The translations under genes and the position numbers were made by a program. The notes beneath the pieces were generated by a model that was not told where the DNA came from, did not search any database, and worked only from the letters and a program-made list of their open reading frames with translations. From Ceraceosorus guamensis (Eukaryota; Basidiomycota; Exobasidiomycetes; Ceraceosorales; Ceraceosoraceae): a DNA stretch of 64,000 nt. The stretch spans positions 248,001-312,000 of the forward strand of contig NW_020290013.1 of the NCBI RefSeq assembly GCF_003144195.1, given 5' to 3'. The number at the start of each line of letters is the position of its first letter. Position 1 is the stretch's first letter. Shown here in pieces: positions 22,153 through 32,893 of this stretch.

Positions 22153-23425
22153 CTCTTGTTGGCAATTTTTGTGGTTGGGGTTCTATGGTGATGAGGCTAG
22201 GCCAAGTTGATGATGCTCTCAAATGAAGGAGAGAGGATTAGTGGTGCAAGATGGCAAAGGAGAAACAACAAGCTGGGGTTGCGGAATGGTCCTTATGTCC
22301 CATTTGCTTGGTTCAGCCATTTCTTAAAGGACCTGCTTGGGGAGGGCCCTCTAGAGAGGCAAGCAGGGAGGTATGTGGTTAGTAGTCTCTCTGAGCAAAT
22401 TCCAGGTGTGGCATGGAGGCAGGGGTTTGTGGACTGTATATCAGTAATAGCAGTGCAAGCAGTAGAGCTGCAAAGCAACAGCATACAAGGTGCAAAGAAG
22501 GGCATGCTTGCAAGGGATCTGACAACATATGAGGGTAACCACTCCATAAAGAATGAGTGCCTTTAGGTGATCAGATTTGGAGCTTCATGGCAAGACACAT
22601 GCAGCAGTGCTAGTGCCTGGTGACATGCAAGGGAGCTTTGGAGTCTGTGGATATGTTCAGGTCCTTCCCATATTGGGACAATCCCAAGTCATGGTGCTGC
22701 TAAGTCTTGTGCTTTGCCTTCCAGCTCAACTTGCAGTGCTTCACTCTGTCTTGTGCTGCTTCTGAGACTGATCCCTCTAGCACTGGCTTCAGCTGGACAT
22801 GTTGAAGTGAGTACATTGCTGGATCATGATGACCTGTGTCTTGTTCCACCACAGCTATGATTGGGAGTGTACAATCAAAGATGAGGGAATGCAGGATATC
22901 ATTGATGGTCTTGCTGGCAGTCCACATGGTACCAATGCTCCTTGCATCAAAAAGACTTCAGGTATTCACTTTGAGGGTAATGAGGTTCTGCGTTGGCATC
23001 CTGAAAGCCAGGTCTAATCTGGGTGGGTCGCGCTGATGGAGAAATGATCGTTCTGCCATGCGCACAGGTGTTTGGGTGAGCTCGATTGTGAGTCTATACG
23101 TCCTGATGCGATCAAAAGCAATAGACTTCACGCGCAGTGCATGGGCTTGTGGGCATGAACGGACGCGTGCAATTGTTCAGCACAGGCTCACCGCAGCGAA
23201 GAAGCCGCCCTTGCAGGGTTGGACTCCCATCAGAGCTTTACATACATCCAAACTCATCGTGGATCGACGCGGCAAGTCTTAATGCCCACGCTGGACATCA
23301 AGCGACATGGTAAGGTTCTTATCTCGTCGGCGCTTCAGTCACTGAGAACCAGAATACGGACACCAAGGAAAGTTCGGGCCTGGAAGCGCTGAGCACTGGG
23401 TTTCCCATTCCAGCGCTGCACTCCT
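22153..23425. other. unassigned lower-GC stretch
   Basis: About 1.3 kb whose composition looks poorer in G+C and in CG dinucleotides than the flanking genes, particularly 22230-23010. Several medium frames exist on both strands (for example plus 22207-22566 and minus 22927-22700), but none shows a domain I know. It may be a decayed mobile element or foreign DNA; I cannot name a family and see no terminal repeats. Confidence 0.3.
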
Positions 23426-23429
23426 GCGT

Positions 23430-23760
23430 GCCAGACAAGTCTTGACACATCTAGTCGAGCATGAATGCAGACCTCCGAGGGAAGCCAACTACATATTGCC
23501 TAAGCATCAATGGCTACCAACAGCAGAGCTGGACTATTGCCGCAAAATTGCCATGCCCTGGAGTGGGGCTTGCCTGCTTGTGCACGAAGAGCAACCAGAC
23601 AACCTCAACCTGGAGTGGGCTGCTCAGGCCGTCTGCCTGGAGACTTGAATCACTCAAAATGGCTACAGCAAAGCACACAACATTGCCATAGATGATGCAC
23701 TGTGCTTTGCCAAAGCGGCAATCTCAAGTCATCGGGCTGAAGTTGAAGCGAGTATAGCAA
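23430..23760 (+). pseudogene. diverged partial copy of the F-box locus 5' coding region
   Basis: The plus-strand frame LTHLVEHECRPPRE, then LDYCRKIAMPWSG and DNLNLEWAAQAVCLE, matches the functional copy at 24890-25190 (LQYIVQCECISPRE, LCYALKLAMPWAG, DDLNLRWAAQSLCL). The match continues past a stop codon at 23646-23648 in the same frame (ITQNGYSKAHNIAIDDAL against LQKGYSPTYNLSIKEAV). It is therefore an older duplicate broken by at least one nonsense change, without the 3' F-box exon. Confidence 0.7.
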
Positions 23761-24122
23761 GCTTCGCTGCGAGTATCGAAAGGACAGCTGACCGTTCTCT
23801 GTGACGTGGGTTCCCTGTTTGTAGTCCTGTGAAGGGCTAACGAGTGTGATTCTGGCCACGACAAGGATGACGAAAGTCCGACCATACTTGTCATTGCTTG
23901 AAAAGGTGATAGCAACGGCACACAAATTAATGCTTGCAGGCATGCTGCCCGCTCTCGGATGTCAGCTTCAGGTCGGCCCTATACGCTAATTGTCTGTGAG
24001 TCAGTAGTCGGTCGGCTGCCACCTCGTTTATACGCTCTTCCCTCCAGTCGCAGTCGACGTGGCGGCTCCAGGATGGTGGAGGATCGAGCTCCAACACCCA
24101 ACTCATCCTTGCGCTCCAACCG

Positions 24123-24199
<77 letters not shown>

Positions 24200-24240
24200 C
24201 ACCTCACCCTCCCCCTCACCCTCACCCTCACCCTTGCCCT
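24123..24240. repeat. (CCCTCA)n hexanucleotide array
   Basis: About 13 perfect CCCTCA units run from 24123 to 24200, then about six imperfect ones. The unit resembles but is not the CCCTAA fungal telomere repeat. The homologous position in the adjacent tandem copy (about 24495-24510) has only two units, so the array expanded in one copy. Confidence 0.9.
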
Positions 24241-24260
24241 CCACCACAACCCTCTTTGTC

Positions 24261-24473
24261 ATGTCTTTGTCTTCCGACCCAATGGGTTGCGCTAGTCCGC
24301 TGTTACAACTTGTTGGCTATCAGAGCAATCACTCCTTGCCTGCTGAACATGGCCCAGACCACTGTTCAGCACTGACAACCTTTTTTGAAGAAAGATTGGG
24401 CACACATGGAGCACCTTGTGAGCTCAGCCTGCTGTGGCCAAGCTTCTGGGTGCAGGAACAGACAAGTAGTTGA
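24261..24473 (+). pseudogene. tandem copy of F-box gene first coding segment
   Basis: 70 codons starting MSLSSDPMGCASPLLQLVGY align along their length with the segment at 24528-24716 (MSSPSDLTGRGSPLSQLVGY). The duplicated DNA is about 250 bp and includes the CCACCACAAC leader. This copy keeps a Trp codon where the downstream copy has TGA, but ends soon after at a TGA of its own (24471-24473), and it is not followed by the rest of the gene. Confidence 0.65.
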
Positions 24474-24527
24474 GCATATTTGAGCGAAAGTTTCCACCCT
24501 CACCCTCCACCACAACGTTTCGTCGCC

Positions 24528-27102
24528 ATGTCCTCGCCTTCCGACCTTACGGGCCGCGGTAGTCCGCTATCACAACTCGTCGGCTATCAGAGCGATCACG
24601 CCACGCCTGCTGAACCTGGTCAAGACAACGTTTCAGCACTGACAACCGCTTTCAAAGAAAGATCGAGCACACGTGGAGCGCATTGTGAGCTCAGCCCTCT
24701 GTGGCCAAGCTTCTGAGTGCGAGAACAGACAAGCAGTCGAGCATACTGGAGCAAAGGTTTCCGTTTCGATGACGAGCTTCCAGTGGTGCAGGCGGATATC
24801 TCCTCGGAATCCGCAGGGACAAGCGAGACGACCGATGCAGAGTCTCTTCTCGCTAAGAGCAGAGTGTTGCTAGCAACGGCCAAGCAGGTCTTGCAGTACA
24901 TAGTGCAATGCGAGTGTATATCGCCTAGGGAGAGCAACCGCAGAGCTCGCGGGGATGGTTGGGTACGGACAGCGGACTTGTGCTACGCTCTGAAGCTGGC
25001 AATGCCTTGGGCTGGACCTCGCACCCTCGTTCACAACGGGCGACCGGACGACCTCAATCTGAGGTGGGCAGCACAGTCACTTTGCTTGTGGAGCAAGATC
25101 CTCCAGAAGGGCTACAGCCCGACATACAATCTGAGCATCAAGGAGGCTGTCCGCTTTGCCGCTAACGCTGTTCGAGCCAGGCCAGACGACGCGGAGGTGA
25201 GTGCAGCCCAGCTCTGAGACGAGGCTTCTTCTGAAGCAAGATGCTCACATTATCTCCGTGCTCGTAGTGCCTGAAGCAGCTTATGCGTGCCCTACTTGGC
25301 GCACAAGATCCTCTCGTGTCTCGACACCATCTAGCGCAGGTTGAAGACGCAGCATTGGCCAGCGAGGATAGCACGGTGTCAGCTTTGCTGCTCGCTCTGC
25401 GAGGCCAGCTTGATGGTGGACCCATCACCAATCTGCCGGTCAGTCCATAGCTCAACCAACGCAGGTGGAGTACATCCCACTGACAGACAGTCTCGATCTC
25501 GTGAACCAGTCGGAAATACTTTTGCAGATCTTGCAGCAATTGCCTACGACATTCCTGTGCGAAGTTGCTTGCTGCAACCGTTTTTGGCACCAGGTCGCGA
25601 GCACCACGTGCCTCTGGCAGCACGTTTCCATCTCGGCAGGAAATCAGCGGAGGGCTTTGAGCGTTGCTGGCTGGACGGGGTGGTCAGAGCCTCGCCCACA
25701 AAGCTGCACAGCCAAAGTCCAGCCTGTCACCCTGGATTTTGAGGACTCGCGGCTTCAGAAATGCCCACTTGGGCGGCATTCTCTCGATGCAATGCGAGCG
25801 CGATCAGGCGATGCGAGTCTCCAGCGTTTGTTTTACACGGAGCCGACCAGCCTTCATGCTGCAGGGCTGAGGGCCTACGCATCGCGCTGGCATGGTCACA
25901 TCGCTACTTTGAGGCCAGACCTTAGCGCGACGAGGTACGGGCTTGACAGTCTGGTGGCCACGGACGATGAGACCACGGACGTATTTGGTGGGACAAACAA
26001 CTGGTTGGCACTTGTCGTCAGCCATGACATCAGCAAGCGCCTGCTCAACGTGTGCGTGAGAGCAGAGAGCGCAAGACACGTGGAGCATCTCTGGCAAGTC
26101 TTGCAACCATTGGCCAGCAGCGCTGGTGCGCTGAGTGTCCTGTTCATGAAGCCGCTTTTCTCTACACAATGGATCTCCTCCGAAGGACCAGCGCTTGGAG
26201 ACTTGGCTTTCAAGAATCTGCACACGTTGGTCCTCAAAGTTGCCGACAACTCTGACAGCTCCACTTCAGTGCCCACATTGTCAGATGAGGCCATTGGAGC
26301 AATGCCACTCCTTGAGCTGCCAGCTTTGCAGACTCTGGTGCTCGATTGGTCCTTTCTGCGGTGTATCAGCTGGCCATCTTTTGCCATGCTCAAGGAAATT
26401 CACATCCTGGCATGCGTGGACAAGCCAGGCCAGGTGCCCATCATGGTAGAGGCTCTGAAGTCCGCAAAGACTGCCGCTGCAATCCGGCTCGCGCTCAACA
26501 GGGTGGAAGTGCTGGAGAGCCTTTTTAGCAACGCCTCGATTTTGCCAAGTCTCGTCGACCTGGACGTCGACTTTCGGGGCACGGAGGAGGTCGATGGTCA
26601 ACACCCTGGCACCTTGTGGCACGATGGCGAGGATGAGGTCCAGATCGGTCGCGCAGAGCACGCTGTCGTCAGACTTTGTGCCGTCAGACTCGCAGCATCG
26701 AGGTCTGCGCCCGCGCACGTCATCGACTTTCTCACTGGTGCAGAGCACCCCTTCCCGGTTCCCCACACCTTCGACGTCCTGAGTGCTGCTTCTCGCGAAG
26801 GTGATCAGTCGCTTGTGGAACAGCCAGTCGAGCTCGACCGACTTTCAAAAGAGACGGAGACAATTGACGAGGAGATTGCCGCGCTTGCGTGGCATTACAT
26901 CAAGTCACGACCCTGTCATCTTGATCAAGTCGATCACTGCCTACTGAGCGCAGTCGATGAACCGGTCCCAACGCGAGCCGTGCATTGTCTGACGATCACA
27001 TCGCCACTGTCACACTGCCCATTGCATTTGGCACTCTGGCTTGACAAGCACCTACGTGTGCGCCGCGTGCTCGACATCGTGGATTTCATGCCTTGGTGCT
27101 GA
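24528..27102 (+). CDS. F-box protein, first part possibly damaged
   Basis: The large last exon (25465-27102, 545 codons) begins VEYIPLTDSLDLVNQSEILL and has an F-box-like helix set (LLQILQQLPTTFLCEVACCN, RFWHQVASTTCLWQHVSI). Then come leucine-rich segments (LHTLVLKVAD, LPALQTLVLDWSFL) as in substrate-recognition parts of SCF ubiquitin ligases. Upstream coding segments are 24528-25196, ending at a good GTGAGT donor, and about 25268-25438. Two points are unsettled. An in-frame TGA at 24714-24716 interrupts the first segment exactly where the upstream tandem copy has TGG. The sequence just before 25465 offers only a 26-35 nt intron. Either unusual splicing removes both or this copy is decaying. 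Related partial copies lie at 23430 and 24261. Confidence 0.6.
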
Positions 27103-27168
27103 AGGAGTCTTTCAGCCTTCGCAGCTGGACAAGCCGAGGTTTCACACGCCAGTAGCTTAGGTGCGAAG

Positions 27169-27600
27169 ATGCCATCTAAAGCGGTCAATCGCAACTTTGT
27201 CAGCCCTTTTGATTCCGAACTTCTCGCTGCTGCCGACGAAGGACTCGGCGCGAAGAAGTTGACTCCGTCCTGTCTCCCTCACGAGCGTAGCCTCCAGCGT
27301 CACCTTTCAGATCGTCCACCTCACTTCGTCGGCGACCCTGCCACGTTTACAGTGACCCGCAATTATACCCAACAAGTCAGCGACCTGACACTCGCAATAG
27401 CCATCGGATCGCGCGCCGAGACCAGACTAGATGAACGACTTGCACCGCCTCGAACTGCGTACCATTGGTTGTTCAATTCGCGACTTTGCGCAGCAGGAGG
27501 ATCTGACAGCAAAGTGACGTGCTCGAGACGAATCTCGGTGAATGCGAATTGCGAATTGTGGATTGCAATGATGGTGTTGCCGAAGGGAGAGGATCTGTAG
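27169..27600 (+). CDS. small hypothetical protein, uncertain
   Basis: A single-exon frame of 143 codons starts MPSKAVNRNFVSPFDSELLA and lies 66 bp after the F-box stop and 35 bp before the convergent NOG2 stop. Composition is ordinary, with no domain, signal peptide or membrane segment. It may equally be 3' UTR of either neighbour. Confidence 0.25.
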   Translation: MPSKAVNRNFVSPFDSELLAAADEGLGAKKLTPSCLPHERSLQRHLSDRPPHFVGDPATFTVTRNYTQQVSDLTLAIAIGSRAETRLDERLAPPRTAYHWLFNSRLCAAGGSDSKVTCSRRISVNANCELWIAMMVLPKGEDL

Positions 27601-27634
27601 ACGCAAGCACAGCAGAAAAGATGCGACCACTGGA

Positions 27635-30600
27635 CTACTTCTTCTTTCGAGCGATCTTCGCCTTGGTGGTTCTGGCCATTCTACCATTCGCGCCTACTCT
27701 GCTTCCTCTTTCCTTCTTCTTGGGTCCTGCAGAAGCCGACGCATCTTCCGATCCACTTGCCTTCTTTCTATTCTTGTTCTTGACATTGGCATGCGTGTAG
27801 AAGTTCTCCGTCTTCTGCTTGCTCGTCTTCACCCGAGCTTCCTTGGCCTTCGCCTCCGCAGCTCGCCTCGACTTCTTGGAGTTGTCCACCTCCTCGTCCA
27901 AGTCATCGGAAGCCTTGCGTTTGCCTGCTACAATAGAGGAGATGACTGGTGCGCTGGTGTTGCTCGTTCCGGCTAACGAATGGAATTCAGCTTCGGAGCC
28001 CGAGTAAGACCTGCTGACGTCCGAGTCGGAGCCGCCTTCTGACGGGGCCAAGGCTGCCTCGCCGTCCTCTTCCGCAAACGCAGATCGCGAGTCCATGCCA
28101 GAGGTACCGCCAAACACATCTTCCCATTTCAGACCTTCCAGCGTCTCATCATCGTCTTCGTCCTCCTGCTCCTCCTCCCCATCGTCCTCACTGTCACCCG
28201 AAGCGATATCCTCTTCCGCTCCGTCTTCGTCCATGCCGGGTGCCACTTCAGCGTCATGATCCGGCTCGAAGTCTTCCGGTAGACCACCTTGTGCGTCAGC
28301 CTTGCTAAACTTATTCACGACAGCGATAGCTCTGATCGGCTGATCGACGCCCTTGATGATCTTCTTCTTGGCAACAAGGCCCACATCCTCGCCGTCTTGC
28401 GCTTTCGACGCGGCGGTCTCAGCTGGGGCTCCGAGAGTGGTCAGCGCCGGCTTCTTCTCCTTGAAAGCAGGCAATGGAGGGGCAACGAAGAACGGAATTT
28501 TGCCCCGGATCCAGTCATTCAGCACCATCTTCGCCGCCGTTTCGAGATCAGCATCGCCACCTTTCAACAATTTGCCCATCTTCTTCGCAAGCTGCGCCAG
28601 GAAATCCTCATGATTGGACCACTGCTCTAGACCGTACGTTCGTCTGAGGTAGTCTGGCTTGACACGCGTGAGCAGCGCTTGTATGTGCTCGGCTGGCGTC
28701 TCCAAGTTTTCCACTCGAACGACCCCCTTGAGGACTGTGTTGGTCTCCGAATCTGCAGCTCCCACAGGAACAATACCCGGACAGTCGACCAGATAGATCC
28801 GGCGGGTGAGAGTGACGTACTGCCAGACCTTTGTCTCTCCAGGAATCGGCGCGACGTTGCACACCTTCTTCTTCTTGAGGGTGTTGATGATGCTGCTCTT
28901 GCCAACGTTCGGATATCCAATCATTCCGATGGAAATCTGCTTCCGGTCGGAGTGCAGCTGGGAGAACTGTCGGAGCAGCTGGATGAGGGCGCCCTTTCCG
29001 AAGGAGTTGTTGATAGAGGCATGGAATGCGAGTGTGGGGTATTCCTTGGACAGGACTTTCACCCAGCGTGCCTACAAGTCGAGCGACGAGACGAGGAGCA
29101 GAGATAGAAATACGGTAAGCGCGCGATTCGCCCGCTCAGACCACCACGCTTTGCAACACGAGGAAGATGTGCCCCCCAGAACTACGAGCGCATGCTTGAA
29201 AGTGAGCATGTCTCAACTCTTCCAAGGGTTCGTCTTAAGGAGTCACAAATCTCCCGCACGCCGAGCCCCCAATGGCGGGAGGGGACTTGAAACGTGAGGC
29301 CGCTCCCGTGTGGTCCAGCCCACTAGGTGTCTTGCGCGCCAGGGAAGGACAAGACGCAAAATTGCTCTCGTCCGCGCAGTATGCAGCAGACGATGAACGA
29401 TCCGACGCTCAACCTTGGGTTATTTCATCCCCGTTGCGAAAAGACACCGGGAACGACGATGAGACGGACTCGAGCTTGAAGACGTTGCTCTTCCACATTC
29501 GTAACAGCTCTTGCACCACTGATCTGGCGCAAGTCTTGACTTGATTGTGGGGCGAATGGGAGATTGCTAACATGGAAAGTGGCAGCTGGCGCATCACTCA
29601 CAGTCACCCAAGTAGGCACGAGATCCACCTTGTTTAGCAGGAACACCAAATGCTTGTGCGGCTTCTCCTCCTTGATGTGCTTGATGACGCTCTTGCACTT
29701 GGTACCCATGGGATCCCTCACATCGAGCACGTGGATGACCACATCACTCGAGTCGATGACCTTGTAAAGCTCTGCCCAGATCCTTCGACTCTGACCCTTG
29801 CTGTAGATTGGCTCGCTTCTGCCTCGCGTGACAGTCATGCTGTAAGGCTCTTCTTGCAGCGAAGTCGGATCGATGACCCTGCTGCCGCTAGCGCCTGCAC
29901 TCTCACCAACAAGACCGGTAGGCGAGGCCTGGCTCGACTGCGCCATGCCAATCTCTGCTCCATCTTGCACCAGGTGATGACCTCCGGCTTTGAACTTTTG
30001 CAGCTCCTCCTTTTCCTCTGCCTCCAGGCCTGCCTTCTCCGAAGCTTGTGCCAGCTCTGCGAAGCTTCCCGAATTGCCCGGATCCAATCGAGGTCGCTTG
30101 CGCTTCGAGTTGGGACCAAATGTCTCCTCGAAGCTCTCGACAGCGGTGAGCCTAGGGGCTTTGCCATTCTTGGCGTCCTGCAGCAGCGACATGGGCAGCT
30201 TGTTCCTCCTGAGCAGCACAGAGTAAGGATCGTCCACCCGAGATCCGAGCGCGGTCCTGAAATGGTCCAAGGCGTCTTGCGAGATGACCCGCGTATTGCC
30301 AAACCACCGACGATCAGGCTGAACACGACCAGGTGTGGCATCTGAAGACTGGAACTCTTGCGCTTGGGTCACATTGCCTGCTGCATCGCGGATGGGCTTG
30401 GAAGCGATGCCGTTCTTCGACAGCAGCTTGACGCGTTTGGCTTGCTTGGCATCTCGGTAGAAATTCTCGCCCCTAAGACGAAGAGAGAAGCGGACAGTAG
30501 AAGAGGGGTCAGATTAATCCGCACAAGAAAGGCAAAGGGTGTCGTGCATGGTTGTGCCAGATACACCGCTTCCCTCTGCACCTCTGCAACGACGCTCACA

Positions 30601-30725
30601 CACGCTCACACACGCTCACACACGCTCACTCACTTTACAAACTTGACGCCCTTTCCGCCAGTATGTTTGGATCCAGGCTTGGTGGCCCCGCCATGACCTT
30701 TCTTGGTGGGCGTCACCTTCACCAT
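27635..30725 (-). CDS. NOG2: nucleolar GTP-binding protein 2 (60S assembly GTPase)
   Basis: A circularly permuted GTPase that escorts pre-60S particles before nuclear export. Exons are 30725-30634, 30472-29602 and 29071-27635 (799 residues). The N-terminus [20 protein letters not shown] is basic. The NGP1NT region follows ([20 protein letters not shown]). Permuted G motifs appear in order: [12 protein letters not shown] and LLNKVDLVP (G4), then [18 protein letters not shown] (G1), PGETKVWQ (G2) and LVDCPGIVP (G3). The C-terminus is acidic, then Lys-rich ([20 protein letters not shown]). Intron 1 begins in a decamer repeat with several spare donors. Intron 2 is 530 nt, far longer than others in this window; in Saccharomyces cerevisiae the NOG2 intron hosts an H/ACA snoRNA. 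Confidence 0.95.
29072..29601 (-). other. long NOG2 intron, possible snoRNA host
   Basis: A 530-nt intron (GTGAGT..TGTAG) in a window whose other introns are mostly 45-190 nt. No protein-coding exon is needed to join its flanks. On the minus strand it includes an AGAGCA and several ACA triplets and a short stem (GCGTCTTG pairing with CAAGACAC), which fall short of proof of an H/ACA RNA. Confidence 0.4.
30593..30633. repeat. decamer repeat at NOG2 intron 1 donor
   Basis: About four copies of CTCACACACG-type decamers. On the minus strand each reads GTGTGTGAGC, so the true donor (GTGAGT at 30628-30633) is followed by several look-alike GTGAGC donors at 10-nt spacing. Confidence 0.7.
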
Positions 30726-31331
30726 GGTGTGCTGTACTACTACTGAGGGTGCTGTACTTGAGCGATGAGTTGCTTGCTTAATGTGATGGCCGTGCGAGGA
30801 GTGGATGGGCACCGAGAAGTATGGGATCAGGGAGCAATCCTGGCCAGAGCGCGAGTGCCAGCACAAGGACTCTTGACAGACTCGTGGAGAGTTTGCAGTC
30901 GGTGGCGGTCGAAGAAGGTATCGAGAAGAATGCTGAGTGGCGCTTGGTGATGCGTGGAAGGTATTCACGACGAGGGACATGAGCATGCAGCGTGAGCGCT
31001 GGCTGGGATCTTACAAACGCAGTGTCGCGCAACGCCGCTCGAAAATTTCTGGTGCAGCAGGCATCACTTATTGCGCGATGCTCTCGCACGAGAATGCGCG
31101 TCAACATTTTTGGGCGCGGATTTTGCCCGCATATATGCGCTGGGTGACTTGGCACGACTTGACTCACGCAGCAAGGACTCCTCCATCCACACCTTCCCGA
31201 CTTCGCCCAGGCACATGCTCTCCCATCACAATCGAGAGCGCGGTCATCATCGCTGCGCACTTTGAGGCCCATCAAAGGCCGTCTGTGGACCGGTTGCGTA
31301 GTCGGAGGTTGTTGCACCTCCGCCTGCTGTC
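30726..31331. other. divergent promoter region NOG2/THG1
   Basis: 606 bp between two oppositely transcribed RNA-processing genes. A TGACTCA heptamer is present at about 31160-31166. No TATA box is evident and no further gene is supported. Confidence 0.5.
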
Positions 31332-32893
31332 ATGGCGCTGAGCAGATTCGCGTACGTGCGGTCGTATGAGCAACAGGATGCTGCGTTGCCCAACACGTAT
31401 ATGCTGGTCAGGCTGGATGGCAAAGGCTTTCACAAGTGAGTGGCGGAAGTTCAAAGCCTTCAATTCTGCCGCCATGAGTGGAAATATCTTTGCGGATCAT
31501 TCCAGCTGCCGCGGGGTGCTTCAGCTCCAGGCGGAGCGTCTTCGCGCCTTCTCGCGCTGACCAAAGCTATCAGCACGTCGGCGAGAGTCGACAAGGCAAT
31601 GCACTGACCCATCATTGCGCCCTGGCACAGATTCAGTGCGAAGCATCTATTTCACAAGCCTAATGACGCGAGAGCTCTGGAGCTGATGAACCATGCGGCC
31701 AGGAAGGTGATGGAGCAGCTCAGACCTGAGGTGGTGTTGGCCTTCGGAGAGAGCGACGAGTACAGGTACGTAGTGGTGGTAGAGCGGCTCAGTATCATGG
31801 TATGCGGGTGCTGCTCTCGTGGACTGAAGTGGGCTGTCTGTATGCTGTGAGGTGCTGACCGCGCTTTCCATACTTGCTAGCTTCCTCTTGAGGCGATCAT
31901 GCACACTCTACAGCAGGCGCCAAAGGTGAGCGTTCTTCCTTGGTGCGCGGACGTGCGTACCTTGCTGAGCTCTTTCAGTTTCACCGATCCGCTCAGCAAG
32001 ATCTTGACCTACGTAACGTCGCTCTTCACTTCGAACTACGTCCTGGCTTGGAGCACATTCTTTCCTAATCAGCACCTGGACGAGGCGCCTTCATTCGATG
32101 GGAGATTGGTCTTGTACCCCACGGAGAAGGAAGTCAGGGACTACTTCTCGTGGAGACAGGCTGACAGTGAGTCTCTGCTTGTCTAGGGCATGCGTGCTAG
32201 CAGCTCATGCTCACCTATCTCCGGGCATCACTTCGCAGCTCATGTCAACAATCTATACAACACCGTCTTTTGGGCAATGGTGCAAGGAGGCAAGACAGAG
32301 AGGGAAGCTCACGAAAGATTGAAGGTGGGTGGCCATGCGAGTCGGAAGAACTGAGAGCAGCGAGCTTCGCACGTCAATCTATTGTGGGGGATGTCTAGCG
32401 TAGTGCTGATAAACCACCGCGCCGCTCACTCCGATCATTCATCCCACAGGGCACACTCTCAGCCGACAAGAATGAAATCTTGTTCAACGAGCACAACATC
32501 AATTACGATTCGCTTCCTCCCTTGTTCCGCAAAGGCAGCACGTTGGTGTGGCGGCCCGAGACAGACGCTTGTTTCAAACAGAGCGACTCATCGTCACCGA
32601 GCTCGTTGCAGGTCAAAACGAAGGGTAAGAGCAAGATGACGCTCCAGACCTTACACGTCGATATCATTGGCCACGCCTTTTGGTCATCCCCCCGCATACA
32701 GCCTCGAAGCTCAACACCACTAGCGGAGACGAACGGAGATGCTGAGGCCAGCGAGCAGGGTGGTGCTGCAGACCAGCCCGACTCAGACCGAGCTTTGAAC
32801 GTAGTGAGCGGGCCAGCGGAACAACCAAATCGGACGGACTCGCATCGCACCAACGCCTACGCAGGGCTGGGTGCCAGAGCACTTGCCAGCTGA
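31332..32893 (+). CDS. THG1: tRNA(His) guanylyltransferase
   Basis: Adds the extra 5' G (G-1) to tRNA-His by a 3'-5' polymerase-like reaction, needed for histidyl-tRNA synthetase recognition. Six exons: 31332-31435, 31631-31765, 31881-31925, 31979-32166, 32239-32324 and 32450-32893 (333 residues). Conserved parts are MLVRLDGKGFHKFS (metal-binding Asp and the first catalytic strand), VLAFGESDEYSFLLRR (second carboxylate pair), SLFTSNYVLAW, HVNNLYNTVFWAMVQGGKT (HINNLYNT-type signature), TLSADKNEILFNEHNINY and GSTLVWRPET. The family has about 240-300 residues. The last about 90 residues are an Asp/Ser/Glu-rich extension with no domain. The second and third introns lie on either side of the ESDEY exon. 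Confidence 0.95.

Noticed and set aside
24123-24240. Internal telomere tract
   Set aside because: The unit is CCCTCA, not the usual CCCTAA, and it lies inside a leader that is duplicated next door with two units; local slippage is enough.
31160-31166. TGACTCA as a Gcn4 control site for THG1
   Set aside because: One heptamer in a promoter of RNA-processing genes is within chance; I have no functional reason to assign it.
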